A program made the position numbers and the translations under genes. Shown here in pieces: positions 62,496 to 64,000 of a DNA stretch of 64,000 nt (positions are counted from its first letter, which is position 1; each line of letters starts with the position of its first letter). This DNA is from Candidatus Haliotispira prima. Lineage in GTDB: Bacteria > Spirochaetota > Spirochaetia > SP-2023. The notes under the pieces were generated by a model. The model made no database searches. It was not told the origin of the DNA and saw only the letters and a program-made list of their open reading frames with translations. The stretch lies in assembly GCA_029867005.1 (NCBI GenBank), contig CP123443.1, forward strand, positions 2,604,001-2,668,000, given 5' to 3'.

Positions 62496-63524
62496 CTACG
62501 GACTACTATAGCGCGTGAGGGGTGCTGTGGCTTTAAATGTTGCGAAACCACTGAAAATCTCTCCTTGAATAGTTTTTCCGGATACTTTTCTTGTGTCATC
62601 AGCACTTATTATAGTGTAGTAGTTATCTACATCGGGATAGCTACTGCCTAACTTAGAGAACCCCCAAAAAACGCCTATACCAGGGTCAACTAAATTCAAC
62701 GAAAAAGTTCCCAAGGTTTGTAACTTTGTATTATCTGCTGTTTGAGAACTTAATGTAAGTGTAAATGCAGAGAAGTTAATTTTTGTATAAACGACAAAAA
62801 CACCTTTTTGGTTTTCACTATATCCCCACTCGGGAAGGCTTCCGACAAACTGCTCGTTTGTCCACGCATTATTCCATACGGCATCTCCTGCGGGGGGTAG
62901 CGTAGCGGTGGTAAATGGCAGGGCTATTACATCATTATTCAGAGTGGCCCCCTCAACAATGGTTTCAGACGGAATAGTACCGGTTTCAAAAAACAAGTAC
63001 AGCTTGTATTGGCTGTCGGCGGTAAGGACATCGGTCAGAGTGAGGCCATCCGTAAAGTCACTGCCATAGTGTTGGCTAATACTGAATTTGCGGGGGCTGC
63101 CGGCCGTAATACCAAGGCTGACATAACCCGCATTGGCTTCGGCCTCTGTCTTGGTGGGGGCCGCTTCCGTAGCCAGGCGAATAACGGCCCCTATGGTGCT
63201 GATGGCAAAGCTGCTGCTCATTTCCAACTGTGCGGCAGATACCACAGCGGTGGCAGAAAAGGACATGGTGGGTTTGGCAGCCGCAGGCGGGTCATCACCG
63301 GTGTCCGAGATTGGGGTACAGGCAAGGAAAGACGTGCCCAAAACGGACAGAAAAAATAGTGGTAAAAGAATATAGAGAAATGAATAAAAAGGCTTGGAAC
63401 GGTTTGAGAGAGAATGTAGTAGATGCTTGTTTTCTAAAGTAGTGTGATATTGGATATTGGATATTGGATATTGGATATTGTACTGTTTGCCGGCGTGCCG
63501 GTCAATATGCTGTTTTGGTTTTTC
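62496..63524 (-). CDS. Surface lipoprotein, copy H (start out of frame)
   Basis: Same body as E-G; lipobox TSFLAC and 206 nt from leader ATG (63526) to Cys. The lipoprotein frame happens to be open back to 63626, but that extension reads through the promoter and is not coding. Variable C-terminal third (INFSAFTLTLSSQTADNT onward). Confidence 0.7.
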   Translation of the reverse strand, partial: EKPKQHIDRHAGKQYNIQYPISNIQYHTTLENKHLLHSLSNRSKPFYSFLYILLPLFFLSVLGTSFLACTPISDTGDDPPAAAKPTMSFSATAVVSAAQLEMSSSFAISTIGAVIRLATEAAPTKTEAEANAGYVSLGITAGSPRKFSISQHYGSDFTDGLTLTDVLTADSQYKLYLFFETGTIPSETIVEGATLNNDVIALPFTTATLPPAGDAVWNNAWTNEQFVGSLPEWGYSENQKGVFVVYTKINFSAFTLTLSSQTADNTKLQTLGTFSLNLVDPGIGVFWGFSKLGSSYPDVDNYYTIISADDTRKVSGKTIQGEIFSGFATFKATAPLTRYSSP

Positions 63525-63526
63525 AT
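63434..63526 (-). CDS. 30-codon leader ORF of copy H
   Basis: ATG at 63526, leader identical in type to copies E and F. Promoter TTGCCA (63603-63608), 17-bp spacer, TACAAT (63580-63585). One GC-rich hairpin unit at 63624-63650. Confidence 0.55.
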   Translation of the reverse strand: MKNQNSILTGTPANSTISNIQYPISNITLL

Positions 63527-63743
63527 GGGGGTGCTCCTCTGAGAAAATGGTCAAATGGGCAAAATTGGTTTGCAGATTTATTGTATGTTCATTTAGGAGA
63601 TTTGGCAAGGTGGGGAGACAAACCACCCCTGCCCCTCCAACGGAGGGGAATTACAATGTTCCGTCTAAGGGCCCTTTTGTGGTTTTCGTGGTTCCTGCAA
63701 CGAAAAGAGACTCCGCTTAGAGGAACGGCTAAGAAAAATACGG

Positions 63744-64000
63744 TTACGGGCTACCATAACGAGTGAGGGGTGCTAGGGTACGAACTATTGTCAAACTATC
63801 TGTAACTTCTAATTGGAAAGCCGTTCCCATTATTTTTGTTGTGTCATCAGCACTTATTATATAGTAGTAATTACCTGTATCAGGATAGCTACTTCCCAGT
63901 TTAGATATCTTTGAAAGAAATCCCAAAACAGGAAGGTTACTACCAAGAAAGAAATTTCCTATAGGTTGCAAGAGCGTACTATCTGCTCTGCGATTAGTGG
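63744..64000 (-). CDS. Surface lipoprotein, copy I, 5' end beyond window
   Basis: The C-terminal ~85 residues of another paralogue, ending LTRYGSP. The frame remains open to the window edge. Its last 45 residues (YYYIISADDTTKIMGTAF onward) closely match copy G. Confidence 0.7.
   Translation of the reverse strand, partial: TNRRADSTLLQPIGNFFLGSNLPVLGFLSKISKLGSSYPDTGNYYYIISADDTTKIMGTAFQLEVTDSLTIVRTLAPLTRYGSP

Overview
The window looks like a spirochaete chromosome, probably a Treponema relative. This is inferred from gene content: a Maf/DUF115 motility glycosyltransferase, a pseudaminic-acid (flagellin sugar) operon, many lipoproteins with relaxed lipoboxes and Listeria-Bacteroides repeat domains, an FtsI with a PASTA tail, and a TldD/PmbA pair. 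No 16S rRNA or universal marker is present, so the assignment is tentative.

Layout. (1) 1-10.9 kb, plus strand: five paralogous lipoprotein genes, two trypsin-like lipoproteins (the second has lost its catalytic serine) and an AT-rich glycosyltransferase insert. A uracil-DNA glycosylase-like gene lies on the minus strand. (2) 11-34.5 kb, housekeeping and envelope genes: a cysteate-synthase-like plus alpha-oxoamine-synthase-like pair (possible sulfonolipid synthesis), an ABC-type ligand-binding lipoprotein, an amidase, a rhodanese, a LacI regulator, a glutaredoxin, TldD/PmbA, a YjfI-like/PspA pair, a CDF transporter, FtsI and a Maf glycosyltransferase. (3) 34.8-38.9 kb: an NMT1/THI5-type binding-protein gene whose last ~270 bp is repeated on the far side of a 2.65-kb insert carrying a PARIS-like ATPase + TOPRIM pair. 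(4) 40.2-47.8 kb: a compact low-GC operon: COG1112-type helicase, winged-helix-like protein split by a TAG, small zinc-module protein, PLD nuclease, and a CARF-like/AAA+ sigma54 activator. A near-perfect sigma54 promoter precedes it. It ends 74 bp from the 3' end of ssrA (tmRNA), which encodes an unusually long 26-residue tag. (5) 48.6-58.6 kb: TPP riboswitch and ThiXYZ-like ABC transporter, tRNA-Ile(GAT), then pseB-C-G-H-I. (6) 58.7-64 kb, minus strand: five more lipoprotein paralogues, the last cut by the window end.

Two systems stand out. The eight complete lipoprotein copies share a promoter, a Shine-Dalgarno ATG, and a heptamer tract (AATATCC, 4-5 perfect units) between that ATG and the signal peptide. 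In every copy the ATG frame ends after exactly 30 codons and the lipoprotein frame is offset by +2, with exactly 206 nt from ATG to the lipobox Cys codon. One extra heptamer would join the frames. This is the architecture of a phase-variable (contingency) family, with all copies currently read as OFF. The second is the helicase/PLD operon, a Mokosh-like defence candidate that appears to encode its own ligand-sensing sigma54 activator.

The Maf protein and the pse operon probably cooperate in flagellin glycosylation; PseF (CMP-Pse synthetase) is not in the window. Several conserved enzymes (LacI, PseC, PseG, PseH, PseI) carry low-complexity insertions or N-terminal extensions absent from typical family members.
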